DNA of 64,000 bases from Trujillonella endophytica (GTDB lineage Bacteria; Actinomycetota; Actinomycetes; Mycobacteriales; Geodermatophilaceae), in contig NZ_FOEE01000001.1 in assembly GCF_900110555.1 (NCBI RefSeq), forward strand, positions 434,001-498,000, read 5' to 3'. Positions 47,218 through 54,895 of the stretch are shown piece after piece (within the stretch, counting starts at the first letter, position 1; each line of letters begins with the position of its first letter). Position numbers and translations under genes: made by a program. Under the pieces are notes generated by a model. That model was not told where the DNA came from and did not search any database. It saw only the letters and a program-made list of their open reading frames with translations.

Positions 47218-48348
47218 ATGGCACGCGTGCGGGTGGTCGTCGCCCCGGACTCGTTCAAGGGGTCGCTGACCGCCGCCGAGGCCGCCGCCGCCCTGGCCCG
47301 CGGGCTGCGCCGGGGCGCGCCCGAGGTCGAGGTGGTCGAGCACCCGGTGGCCGACGGCGGCGAGGGCACAGTCGACCTCGTGCTGCGGTCGGGCTTCGCG
47401 CCGGTTCCCGCGCGCGTGCCCGGGCCGCTGGGGAGGCCGGTGGCGGCGGTGTTCGCCGTCCGCGGGGGGACCGCCGTCGTGGAGATGGCGGCCGCGGCCG
47501 GGCTCGGCCTGCTGCCGGGGCGGCCGGACGACGGAACCGCCCGCGCCGCCTCGACCGCGGGCGTGGGCCGCCTGGTGGCCGCCGCCCTGGACGCCGGCGC
47601 GCGCCGGATCGTGCTCGGCATCGGCGGCAGCGCCACCACCGACGGCGGTGCGGGGGCGGTCGGCGCGCTGGGCGCCCGGCTGCTGGCCGCCGGGGGGACG
47701 CCGCTGGGCCCCGGCGGGGCGGGGCTGGCGGACCTCGACCGCCTCGACCTCGCCGGGCTCGACCCGCGGCTTCCCGGGGTCGAGCTGCTCGTGGCCTGCG
47801 ACGTGGACAACCCGCTCACCGGACCGGCCGGCGCGGCCGCGGTCTACGGGCCGCAGAAGGGCGCCGGCCCGGGGACCGTGGCGCTGCTGGACCGCGCGCT
47901 GACCCGCTGGGCCGACGTCGTCGCGGCCACCACCGGCAGCGACCTGCGCGACCTGCCGGGGGCGGGCGCGGCCGGCGGGCTGGGCTTCGGCGCGGCGGCG
48001 CTGCTGGGCGCGCGGATCGTGCCGGGCGCGGCCTTCCTGCTGGAGCTGACCGGTTTCGCCGACGCGGTGCGCGGCGCCGACCTGGTGGTCGTCGGCGAGG
48101 GGCGGCTGGACGCGCAGAGCCTGCGCGGCAAGGGGCCGGTGGGCGTCGCGGCGGCCGCCCGCGCGGCAGGAGCCGAGGTGGTCGCGGTGGCCGGGCGCTG
48201 CGACCTGCGCGATCCCGCGGCCGCGGGGCTCTCCGCCGTCCACGAGCTGCGCGACCTCGAACCCGATCCGGCGCGCAGCATGCGCCGGGCGGCGGAACTG
48301 CTGGAGGCCGTCGGCGAGCGCATCGCGGCCTACCGCCTCGGGGGGTGA
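47218..48348 (+). CDS. Glycerate kinase, GlxK/GckA type I
   Basis: There are 376 residues from the ATG at 47218. Conserved parts: VRVVVAPDSFKGSLTAAEAA at the N-terminus, HPVADGGEGTVD, VLGIGGSATTDGGAGAVGAL, VACDVDNPLTGPAGAAAVYG, PQKGAGP, and VVGEGRLDAQSLRGKGPVGV. This is the glycerate kinase family (GlxK), which phosphorylates D-glycerate at C2 or C3 as the last step of glyoxylate/serine breakdown. The gene is alone; a divergent SDR starts 40 bases away. Confidence 0.95.
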   Translation: MARVRVVVAPDSFKGSLTAAEAAAALARGLRRGAPEVEVVEHPVADGGEGTVDLVLRSGFAPVPARVPGPLGRPVAAVFAVRGGTAVVEMAAAAGLGLLPGRPDDGTARAASTAGVGRLVAAALDAGARRIVLGIGGSATTDGGAGAVGALGARLLAAGGTPLGPGGAGLADLDRLDLAGLDPRLPGVELLVACDVDNPLTGPAGAAAVYGPQKGAGPGTVALLDRALTRWADVVAATTGSDLRDLPGAGAAGGLGFGAAALLGARIVPGAAFLLELTGFADAVRGADLVVVGEGRLDAQSLRGKGPVGVAAAARAAGAEVVAVAGRCDLRDPAAAGLSAVHELRDLEPDPARSMRRAAELLEAVGERIAAYRLGG

Positions 48349-48427
48349 GCCGCGCGAGCGACCGGGCAGCCGGGCCACGGCGCGGCTCTCCGGGCGGCCG
48401 ACCGGCTCGACGTGCCGCCGCGGTCGC

Positions 48428-49759
48428 TCAGGGGCCGGCGAGCCAGGCCGGCTCGGCGGGCAGGGCGGCGTGCGTCCACGGCGGGCATCCCGGCGGGCCG
48501 ACGACGGTGAGCGGGCCGCCGTCCGCGGGCAGGTCCACGAGGTAGGGCGCGGGATCCGGCTCGTCCCCCGGCCGGTCGGGACGGCGCCCGGCGGCGAGCA
48601 GCCGCGCCGCGGTGCGGGCAAGCGCCAGCTCGGCCGACCAGGTGCCGCCCTCGGCGCGCCGGCGGGCGAGCGCGCGCAGGGCGGCGGCCGCGGCGAGGTG
48701 GCCGGTGGCGTGGTCGAGCACCTGGGCGGGCAGCGCGCCGGGCGCCCCGGGGCCGCCGCACGCGGTCGCGATCCCGGTCGCGGCCTGCACGAGGGAGTCG
48801 AAGCCGCGCCGCCGTCCCCACGGGCCGTCGGTGCCCCACGCCGACAGCCGGACGACCACCAGGTGCGGATGCCGGACCGCGAGCTCCGCCGGGTCCAGGC
48901 CGAGCGCCTCCAGGGCGCCGGGCCGGTACCCCAGGAGGACGACGTCGGCGGCGGCCAGCAGCTCCTCGGCCGTCGCCCGCCCGCTGTGCGTGGCCAGGTC
49001 GAGCACCGCGGTGCGCTGCCCGGAGCCGGTGTCGGCGAGCGTGCCGGGGTCCTCGGGCAGCCGCGGGCTCTCCAGCCGCAGCACGTCGGCGCCGTGGGCG
49101 GCCAGCGTGCGGGCGGCGACCGGACCGGCGATCACCCGGGTGAGGGCGAGCACCCGCGGGCGGGCGGCGTCGCGCGCCGGTGCCTCCCCGATCCGGTCCA
49201 GCCCGAGCAGCGGGAGGCCGGCGACCGCCCGGCCCGGCGGCGAGCCGGCCCACTCCGCCTCGGTGCGGACGGCGGCCGCCGCGCCGCCTGCCGCGACCAC
49301 CGCCTCCTCCAGCTCGACGGCGGCCAGGGCGGCCGCCGTCGCGTCCGGGTCGTCCTCCCCGAGCACGGACAGGACGGCGGCGCGGTGGTGCGGGTAGTTG
49401 GCGTGCAACCGCACCCACCCGTCGGCGGTGCGCCAGAACCGCGACATCGGCGCGAACCCGGGCCCGACCGGGCGGTCGCCACGGCGCACGAACCGCTCGC
49501 TGCGGACCGCGAGCCCGACGTGCCGGGCGTCCAGCTCCACCGGGGCCCTGTCGTCGATGGATCCCGCGCCGCGCCACTCCCGCGCGGCCAGCAGTTGCGC
49601 GGCGACGGCGGCCAGCGCCAGCTCCTCGGCGGCCAGCGGCCCGGCCAGCCCGGTGGACCCCTGCACGGTCACCGGCGCGTGCGGACCGCCGCCCAGCGCC
49701 GCCCACGCCTCGTCGAACAGGGGGTCGACGAACAGCGTGTCGCCGGGCGGCTCGTTCAT
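48428..49759 (-). CDS. CaiB/BaiF-type (family III) CoA transferase with N-terminal extension
   Basis: This 443-residue protein begins in the ATGA overlap with the GlxA-type regulator. The canonical CaiB start motif (RVLALTRVIAGPVAARTLAA, HGADVLRLESP) appears only near residue 202. DLATHSGRATAEELLAAADV, GYRPGALEALGLDP, and QVLDHATGHLAAAAALRAL with the likely catalytic Asp follow. The first ~195 residues have their own W/H-rich pattern (MSRFWRTADGWVRLHANYPH), resembling the downstream part of a CaiB fold. That suggests a permuted or duplicated architecture. The CoA substrate is unknown. Confidence 0.85.
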   Translation of the reverse strand: MNEPPGDTLFVDPLFDEAWAALGGGPHAPVTVQGSTGLAGPLAAEELALAAVAAQLLAAREWRGAGSIDDRAPVELDARHVGLAVRSERFVRRGDRPVGPGFAPMSRFWRTADGWVRLHANYPHHRAAVLSVLGEDDPDATAAALAAVELEEAVVAAGGAAAAVRTEAEWAGSPPGRAVAGLPLLGLDRIGEAPARDAARPRVLALTRVIAGPVAARTLAAHGADVLRLESPRLPEDPGTLADTGSGQRTAVLDLATHSGRATAEELLAAADVVLLGYRPGALEALGLDPAELAVRHPHLVVVRLSAWGTDGPWGRRRGFDSLVQAATGIATACGGPGAPGALPAQVLDHATGHLAAAAALRALARRRAEGGTWSAELALARTAARLLAAGRRPDRPGDEPDPAPYLVDLPADGGPLTVVGPPGCPPWTHAALPAEPAWLAGP

Positions 49760-50733
49760 GCCGACTGCCGTACCACCGGCGGGCCGGCGAACGTGCGCCG
49801 GTAGGCCAGCGGCGTCGTCCCGAGCTTGGTGAAGTGGGAGCGCAGCACCGCCCCGGTGCCCCAGCCGACCTCGGCGGCGATCGCGTCGACCGGCAGGGCG
49901 GTCGTCTCCAGCAGCTCCTGCGCCCGCTGCAGCCGCATGCGGGCCACCCAGGCCGCGGGGGTCGTTCCGCAGGTCTCGGCGAAGCGGCGGGCCAGCGTCC
50001 GGGGGGAGACCAGCGCCCGGCGCGCCAGCCGCTCCACGGAGAGGTCCTCGGCCAGGTGTTCCAGCGCCCACTCCTGCAGGGCGGCCACGTCGTCGTCGGC
50101 CGCGCGGGGGAGCGGGGTGGCGACGTACTGGGCCTGGCCGCCGTCACGGTGCGGCGGCACGACCATCCGCCGGGCGATCCGCGCGGCGACGGTCGCCCCG
50201 TGGGCCTGCCGCACCAGGTGCAGGCAGGCGTCGATGCCGGCGGCGGTGCCGGCGCTGGTGACCACCGCGCCGTCGTCGACGTAGAGGACGTCGGGGTCGA
50301 CCCGCGCCCGCGGGTAGCGCCGCGCGAGCTCGGCGGTGTTCATCCAGTGCGTGGTGCAGGGGCGGCCGTCGAGCAGCCCGGCCTCGGCGAGCACGAACGC
50401 GGCGCTGCAGATCGACAGCACCCGGGCGCCGCGCGCGACGGTCTCCCGCAGCAGCGCGACGACGGCCGCGGGCGCCGGCTGCCCCAGGGGCCGCGCGGGG
50501 ACGGCGACCAGGTCGGCCCGGGCCGCGCGGTCCAGCCCGTCGGCGACGTCGAGCCCGAACCCCATCGACGTCGGCACGCGCCCGGGGTGCTCGGTGACGA
50601 CGGCGAAGTCGAACGCCGGCACGCCGTCGCCGGTGCGGTCGATGCCGAACACCTCGCACAGCACGCTCAGCTCGAACGGCGACACCCCGGGCAGGGCGAC
50701 GGCGACGACCGAGCGCAGCGGGTAGCCGCTCAC
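49756..50733 (-). CDS. GlxA-type AraC family regulator with DJ-1/PfpI domain
   Basis: This 325-residue protein starts from a GTG overlapping the upstream stop (GTGA). Residues 5-170 are a DJ-1/PfpI amidotransferase-like domain (VVAVALPGVSPFELSVLCEV, ARVLSICSAAFVLAEAGLLD with the nucleophile-elbow Cys, TTHWMNTAELARRYP). The C-terminus is an AraC double helix-turn-helix (LAEDLSVERLARRALVSPRT, AARVARMRLQ-type, GWGTGAVLRSHFTKLGTTPL). Members sense small amines or amidated metabolites. Being inside the operon with CoA transferase and a mycothiol enzyme, it likely controls it. Confidence 0.92.
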   Translation of the reverse strand: MSGYPLRSVVAVALPGVSPFELSVLCEVFGIDRTGDGVPAFDFAVVTEHPGRVPTSMGFGLDVADGLDRAARADLVAVPARPLGQPAPAAVVALLRETVARGARVLSICSAAFVLAEAGLLDGRPCTTHWMNTAELARRYPRARVDPDVLYVDDGAVVTSAGTAAGIDACLHLVRQAHGATVAARIARRMVVPPHRDGGQAQYVATPLPRAADDDVAALQEWALEHLAEDLSVERLARRALVSPRTLARRFAETCGTTPAAWVARMRLQRAQELLETTALPVDAIAAEVGWGTGAVLRSHFTKLGTTPLAYRRTFAGPPVVRQSA

Positions 50734-51449
50734 GGGACCACCGCCTCGGCGAGGAGGGCCGCCGCCGCGGCGCGGTCGCCGGTCACGGTGAGGCGCCCGT
50801 CGCCGACGCCGTCGTCCAGGCCCAGCCGGCGCCACAGCAGCAGGGCGAGGGCGGCCTCGTCGCCGGTGACCTCCGCGACCGGCGCCGGGCCGAGCACCCA
50901 GCTGCCCGACGGCGCCGTGAGCCGCAGCCCGGCGACCGGCGGCGGCATCCGGCCGAGGGCGACCTGCCGCGGCTGCATGGTGTCCAGGACCTCGGCGACG
51001 CAGTCGGCGGCGATCCCGGGGTCGACGGGCGCCTCCCGGCCCAGGGCCGCGGCGAGGTCGAGGCGGTGCACGAGCGTCTCGTGCAGCTGCCGGCGGGTCC
51101 ACCAGCCCGCGGTGCCGGGGCCGGTCAGCGTGACGCAGGGCCGCGCCGGGTCGGCGAGGGCGTCGCGCAGCTCCGCGGCGGCGGCCGGATAGTCCCCGGC
51201 GGTGGTGGCCCGCCACGCCGGCCGCATGTCGGGCAGCTCGCCGGCGGGGTCGGTGCGGGTCGCCTGCGCGGCCCACCGGTGGACGGCGGCGAGGTGCCGC
51301 ACGAGCACGCCGACCGTCCAGTCCCCGCACGCCGGCACCGGGAGGTCGGCCGGGGCGCCGGCGGCCAGCGCGGCGACGGCACCCTGCTCGGCGGCGAGCG
51401 CGGCGAGGCGCTCGTGGTGGTCGAGGGCAGGCGGCCGGGTGGTCTCCAC
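50730..51449 (-). CDS. Mycothiol-dependent maleylpyruvate isomerase family protein (TIGR03083-like)
   Basis: There are 239 residues from the GTG at 51449. The DinB-like four-helix bundle shows metal-binding positions: CGDWTVGVLVRHLAAVHRWA at the N-terminus and a second motif RRQLHETLVHRLDLAAALGR. This His...Glu-x3-His pattern is typical of mycothiol-dependent maleylpyruvate isomerases and related proteins. The C-terminal domain is SCP2-like (LTAPSGSWVLGPAPVAEVTG). It is the first gene of a three-gene coupled operon with the GlxA regulator and the CoA transferase. Confidence 0.87.
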   Translation of the reverse strand: METTRPPALDHHERLAALAAEQGAVAALAAGAPADLPVPACGDWTVGVLVRHLAAVHRWAAQATRTDPAGELPDMRPAWRATTAGDYPAAAAELRDALADPARPCVTLTGPGTAGWWTRRQLHETLVHRLDLAAALGREAPVDPGIAADCVAEVLDTMQPRQVALGRMPPPVAGLRLTAPSGSWVLGPAPVAEVTGDEAALALLLWRRLGLDDGVGDGRLTVTGDRAAAAALLAEAVVP

Positions 51450-51526
51450 GCCACGAGCATGCCGACCCGCCGGCCGCCCGCCCAGTGTCGCGTCTGCCGT
51501 GCTGCATCGTTTTCCTGCCATCGGCG

Positions 51527-51547
51527 GCCGCCGGAGGATCCGGCGGC
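51527..51547 (-). terminator. Short hairpin after the methyltransferase gene
   Basis: GCCGCCGG (51527-51534) pairs with CCGGCGGC (51540-51547) over a 5-base loop, 28 bases past the minus-strand methyltransferase stop. The 126-base spacer otherwise has no gene. Confidence 0.4.
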
Positions 51548-51575
51548 GGGCTCGGGCCGGGGGTCGGGCCGGGGA

Positions 51576-52373
51576 TCAGGCCGGGCGCGAGGCCGTGACG
51601 ACGTGCGCCGTCAGGTCCCCGCGGACGGGGCCCTCGCCGAGCAGCGCGGTCATCCGGTCGGCGATCGCGTCGGTCAGCTCGCCCAGGGGGCCGTGCAGCT
51701 CGAGGGCGAAGCGCAGCGGGGTGCCGAGGCAGAAGCCCTCGGCCAGCGACCGGGCCGACGGCGCCTCGCCGGTCAGGGTCAGGGTGGTCAGGTCCTGGAC
51801 GGCGAGGGAGCCCGCGGCGACGTCGACGGCGATGGTCGCGGGGTCGGCGTAGCCGTGGGGCACGCGCTCGATGAACTGCGGCGTCTGCTCGGGCAGCACC
51901 TCGGCCAGGGCGGTCACCAGCGCGGCCGGGAACGTCGACCGCGCCACGTCGTCCCAGGCGGTGAACAGCAGCGTCCCGCCGGGGGCGAGGACGCGGGCGA
52001 CCTCGGCGAAGGCGCCGGGCTTGTCGGGGACGAACATGACGCCGAACGAGCACGCCACGAGGTCCACCGAGCCGTCGGGGACGCCGAGGTCCAGGGCATC
52101 GGCGGCGCGCCACTCGACGTCCGGGACGCGCTCGGCCCCGGCGGCGACCATGGCCGGGTTGAGGTCGGTGGCCAGGATCGCCGCGTCGGGCAGCGCGGCC
52201 CGCAGCCGGCGGGTCCCGATCCCCGTGCCGGCCGCCACCTCCAGCACGCGCGCGGGGCGCAGGGCCGCCGCGCGGCCGGCCAGTTCCCGGGCGAAGGGCT
52301 CGAACAGGGCGGCGCCCAGGTGCCGGTCGTAGACGGCGGGCATGGACTCCAGCCAGGTGGCCTCGGTGGTCAT
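51576..52373 (-). CDS. Class I SAM-dependent methyltransferase
   Basis: This 265-residue protein has an ATG start. SAM-binding motif I is RVLEVAAGTGIGTRRL near residue 42, with the acidic post-I residue in ILATDLNPAMVAAG, then VEWRAADALDLGVPDGSVDL (motif II/III), SFGVMFVPDKPGAFAEVARV and LAPGGTLLFTAWDD. This is a UbiE/MenG-like methyltransferase fold with a C-terminal half of about 100 residues. No neighbour indicates a substrate. Confidence 0.9.
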   Translation of the reverse strand: MTTEATWLESMPAVYDRHLGAALFEPFARELAGRAAALRPARVLEVAAGTGIGTRRLRAALPDAAILATDLNPAMVAAGAERVPDVEWRAADALDLGVPDGSVDLVACSFGVMFVPDKPGAFAEVARVLAPGGTLLFTAWDDVARSTFPAALVTALAEVLPEQTPQFIERVPHGYADPATIAVDVAAGSLAVQDLTTLTLTGEAPSARSLAEGFCLGTPLRFALELHGPLGELTDAIADRMTALLGEGPVRGDLTAHVVTASRPA

Positions 52374-52528
52374 GGGGCGCAGCGTGGCCCTGCCCGGTCG
52401 CCCACACCAGGGCCCCGCCGTCCCCCACCCGGAGGACGCCGCGGCCGTCGACCGGCGGGAGACCGGCGTCGGCGCTAGCGTCGGCCACCGTCGGGCCAGG
52501 TCAGGGTGGGAGTCAGGGCGGGAGGCGG

Positions 52529-52915
52529 ATGAACCTCGAGAAGGTGGTCTTCGGGTTCTTCGTGCTGCTCGCCGCCACGCTGAACTTCGGGTTCTTCATC
52601 GGCGACATCGACGACCCCGCGCTGCACAACCCGTGGGAGCTGTACGCCGCGGTGGTGGTCAACCTCATCGCCACGGTCCTGAAGTTCGGCGACCGCACGC
52701 AGATCGGCGCCGTCCACCTGGCCACCAGCCTCGTCGCCGACCTGCAGCTGATCACCGCGACGGTCGTCTACGTCTACGCCGAGCAGGTCAGCAGCGCGGG
52801 GCTCGACGCGGAGGCCACCGCGAGCGTCGTCTCGCTCTCGGGCGGCGCGCTGCTGGCCAACGTGGTCTCGCTGGTGCTGCTCGTCGTCGAGACCGTGTCG
52901 TTCCAGCGACGCTGA
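52529..52915 (+). CDS. DUF6394 family membrane protein
   Basis: The 128 residues carry four hydrophobic stretches: KVVFGFFVLLAATLNFGFFI, LYAAVVVNLIATVLKFGD, LATSLVADLQLITATVVYVY and ALLANVVSLVLLVVETVSFQ. The size and pattern fit DUF6394, which to my knowledge is commonly encoded directly before TrkA-type potassium channels. It is 11 bases upstream of such a channel gene here, so it may be an accessory subunit. Function unknown. Confidence 0.8.
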   Translation: MNLEKVVFGFFVLLAATLNFGFFIGDIDDPALHNPWELYAAVVVNLIATVLKFGDRTQIGAVHLATSLVADLQLITATVVYVYAEQVSSAGLDAEATASVVSLSGGALLANVVSLVLLVVETVSFQRR

Positions 52916-52926
52916 CGGCGGCCGGC

Positions 52927-54744
52927 GTGAGCGGGGTGCTGCGGGCCTTCTGGCGGCTGTTCGCCGGCTCGGGCCAGGGGCCGGCCGCCCCGGCGCCGCG
53001 GCGGATGCGGCGGCGGCAGCGGGTGGTCACGCGGTCGCAGGAGTCGGGCGCGGTGTTCGTCGTCCTGCGCCGGCTCCGGGCGCCGCTGATCACGCTGATC
53101 CTGGTGTTCACGATCAGCGTCGTCGGCCTGAGCCTCGTCCCGGGTCAGGACGCCGCGGGCCGGCCGGCGCGGATGAGCGTCTTCGACGCGTTCTACTTCA
53201 TGAGCTACACCGCGACGACGATCGGCTTCGGGGAGCTGCCGAACGAGTTCACCTACGCGCAGCGGATGTGGGTCACCGGCGCGATCTACCTGACCGTCGT
53301 CGGGTGGGCGTACGCGATCGGCTCGGTCCTGACCCTGCTGCAGGACCGCGCGTTCCGGCGGGCGCTGATCACCGGGCACGTCACCCGGAAGGTGGCGCGG
53401 CTGCGGGAGCCCTTCCTGCTGATGGCCGGCTACGGGCAGACCGGCGAGATGCTCGGGGACTCCTTCGACGCGCTGGGGCGCCGGTTCACCGTCGTCGACC
53501 TCGACGCGACCCGCATCGACGCGCTGGAGCTCAACACCTCGCACGCCGACGTGCCGGGCCTGGTCGGCGACGCCCGGGACCTGCACGACCTCGTCGTCGC
53601 CGGGCTGGACCACCCGTGGTGCGAGGGCGTCGTCGCGCTCACCAGCGACGACCAGGCGAACCTGGCCGTGGTGATCAGCGCCGCGCTGCTGCGCCCGGAG
53701 CTGCCGGTCGTCGCCCGGACGACGTCGGGCGTGGTCGCCGAGCGGATGCGCGCCTTCGGCTCGCCCACGGTGATCAACCCCTTCGACCGCTTCGGCGACC
53801 GGCTGCGGCTGGCCCTGCGCGCGCCGTCGTCCTACCAGCTGACCACCTGGCTGGAGACCGGGCCCGGCGCCGAGCTCCCGGAGCGGCGGCCGGCGCCCGC
53901 GCCCGGCCGCTGGGTGGTCGCCGGCTACGGCACCTTCGGCCGGCACTTCGCCACCGACCTGCGGGCCGAGGGCCTGGAGGTCGTGACGATCGACCGGCGG
54001 CCCGCCCCGGGGGAGGAGGGGCCGACGGTCGTCGGGGACGCCTCCGACCCCGACGTCCTCGCCGCGGCGGGGCTCGTGGGCGCCGTCGGCTTCGTCGCCG
54101 GCAGCGACGACGACATCACCAACATGTCGTTGGTGGCCGAGGCGCGGAGGGTGGCGCCCGGCGTCTTCGTCGCGGCCCGGCAGAACGCCCCGACCAGCGC
54201 CGCCCTGTTCGCGGCGCTGGAGGTCGACGCGCTGCTGGTGCCCACGGCCGTCGTCGCACACGAGGCGTACGCGCAGCTGTCGACCCCCCTGCTGTGGCGG
54301 TTCCTGCGCGGGCTGCTGGACCGGGACGACGCCTGGGCCGCCGCGGTCACCGACCGGCTGGTCGAGCAGTGCGGGCGGCACCTGGACCCGCTGTGGAAGG
54401 TGCGGCTGGACGACACCGAGGCGCCGTCGCTGACCAGCTGGCTGGCCGAGGGCCGGCTGCGGCTCGGCGACCTGCTGCGCAGCCCGGTGGACCGGGACCG
54501 CCGGCTGGCCGCGGTGCCCCTGGTGGTGCGCCAGGGCGAGGAGCACCTGCTCGCACCCGGCGACGACGTCGTCCTGCGGCCCGGGGACGAGCTCCTGCTC
54601 GCCGGGCGGCCCGCGGTGCGCCGCGCGCTGGAGGCGACGCTGCTGGACGACGCCATCCCGGAGTACCTCGTCAGCGGGCGGCGGGTCCCGTCGGGCTGGC
54701 TGTGGCGGAAGGTGAGCCGGCAGGTACCCGCGGCCTCCGGCTGA
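52927..54744 (+). CDS. Potassium channel with two RCK/TrkA-N domains
   Basis: There are 605 residues from a GTG behind the DUF6394 gene. Two transmembrane helices (LRAPLITLILVFTISVVGLS and RMWVTGAIYLTVVGWAYAIG) flank a pore helix and selectivity filter FMSYTATTIGFGELPNEFTY (TIGFG). The cytosolic part has two Rossmann RCK/TrkA-N modules (FLLMAGYGQTGEMLGDSFDA near 160; RWVVAGYGTFGRHFATDLRA near 335) and a TrkA-C region (DDVVLRPGDELLLAGRPAVR). This is a gated K+ channel of the Kch/MthK type. It probably balances membrane potential or osmotic stress. Confidence 0.92.
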   Translation: MSGVLRAFWRLFAGSGQGPAAPAPRRMRRRQRVVTRSQESGAVFVVLRRLRAPLITLILVFTISVVGLSLVPGQDAAGRPARMSVFDAFYFMSYTATTIGFGELPNEFTYAQRMWVTGAIYLTVVGWAYAIGSVLTLLQDRAFRRALITGHVTRKVARLREPFLLMAGYGQTGEMLGDSFDALGRRFTVVDLDATRIDALELNTSHADVPGLVGDARDLHDLVVAGLDHPWCEGVVALTSDDQANLAVVISAALLRPELPVVARTTSGVVAERMRAFGSPTVINPFDRFGDRLRLALRAPSSYQLTTWLETGPGAELPERRPAPAPGRWVVAGYGTFGRHFATDLRAEGLEVVTIDRRPAPGEEGPTVVGDASDPDVLAAAGLVGAVGFVAGSDDDITNMSLVAEARRVAPGVFVAARQNAPTSAALFAALEVDALLVPTAVVAHEAYAQLSTPLLWRFLRGLLDRDDAWAAAVTDRLVEQCGRHLDPLWKVRLDDTEAPSLTSWLAEGRLRLGDLLRSPVDRDRRLAAVPLVVRQGEEHLLAPGDDVVLRPGDELLLAGRPAVRRALEATLLDDAIPEYLVSGRRVPSGWLWRKVSRQVPAASG

Positions 54745-54804
54745 GGCCCCCCGGCCTCCGGCTGAGGACCCCCGGCCCCCGCCCCCGGCCCGCGCCGCGA
54801 CGCG

Positions 54805-54819
54805 CCGATCCGGGATCGG
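54805..54819. promoter_or_regulatory. Palindrome upstream of the PASTA kinase gene
   Basis: CCGATCC-G-GGATCGG is a perfect dyad in the 151-base spacer after the K+ channel. A second small dyad, CGTTC-ACCC-GAACG, starts about ten bases further on. Either could be an operator for the kinase promoter. Confidence 0.4.
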
Positions 54820-54895
54820 GGTGTGGCGTTCACCCGAACGGGGGACTCAGCGGGGAGCGGGAGCAGCCCGCGCATCGAGGGCGAGGGTGATCAGC

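Noticed and set aside
54829-54842. CGTTC-ACCC-GAACG upstream of the PASTA kinase as an SOS box
   Set aside because: The half-sites are in the reverse order (GTTC first, GAAC second) compared with the actinobacterial LexA box.
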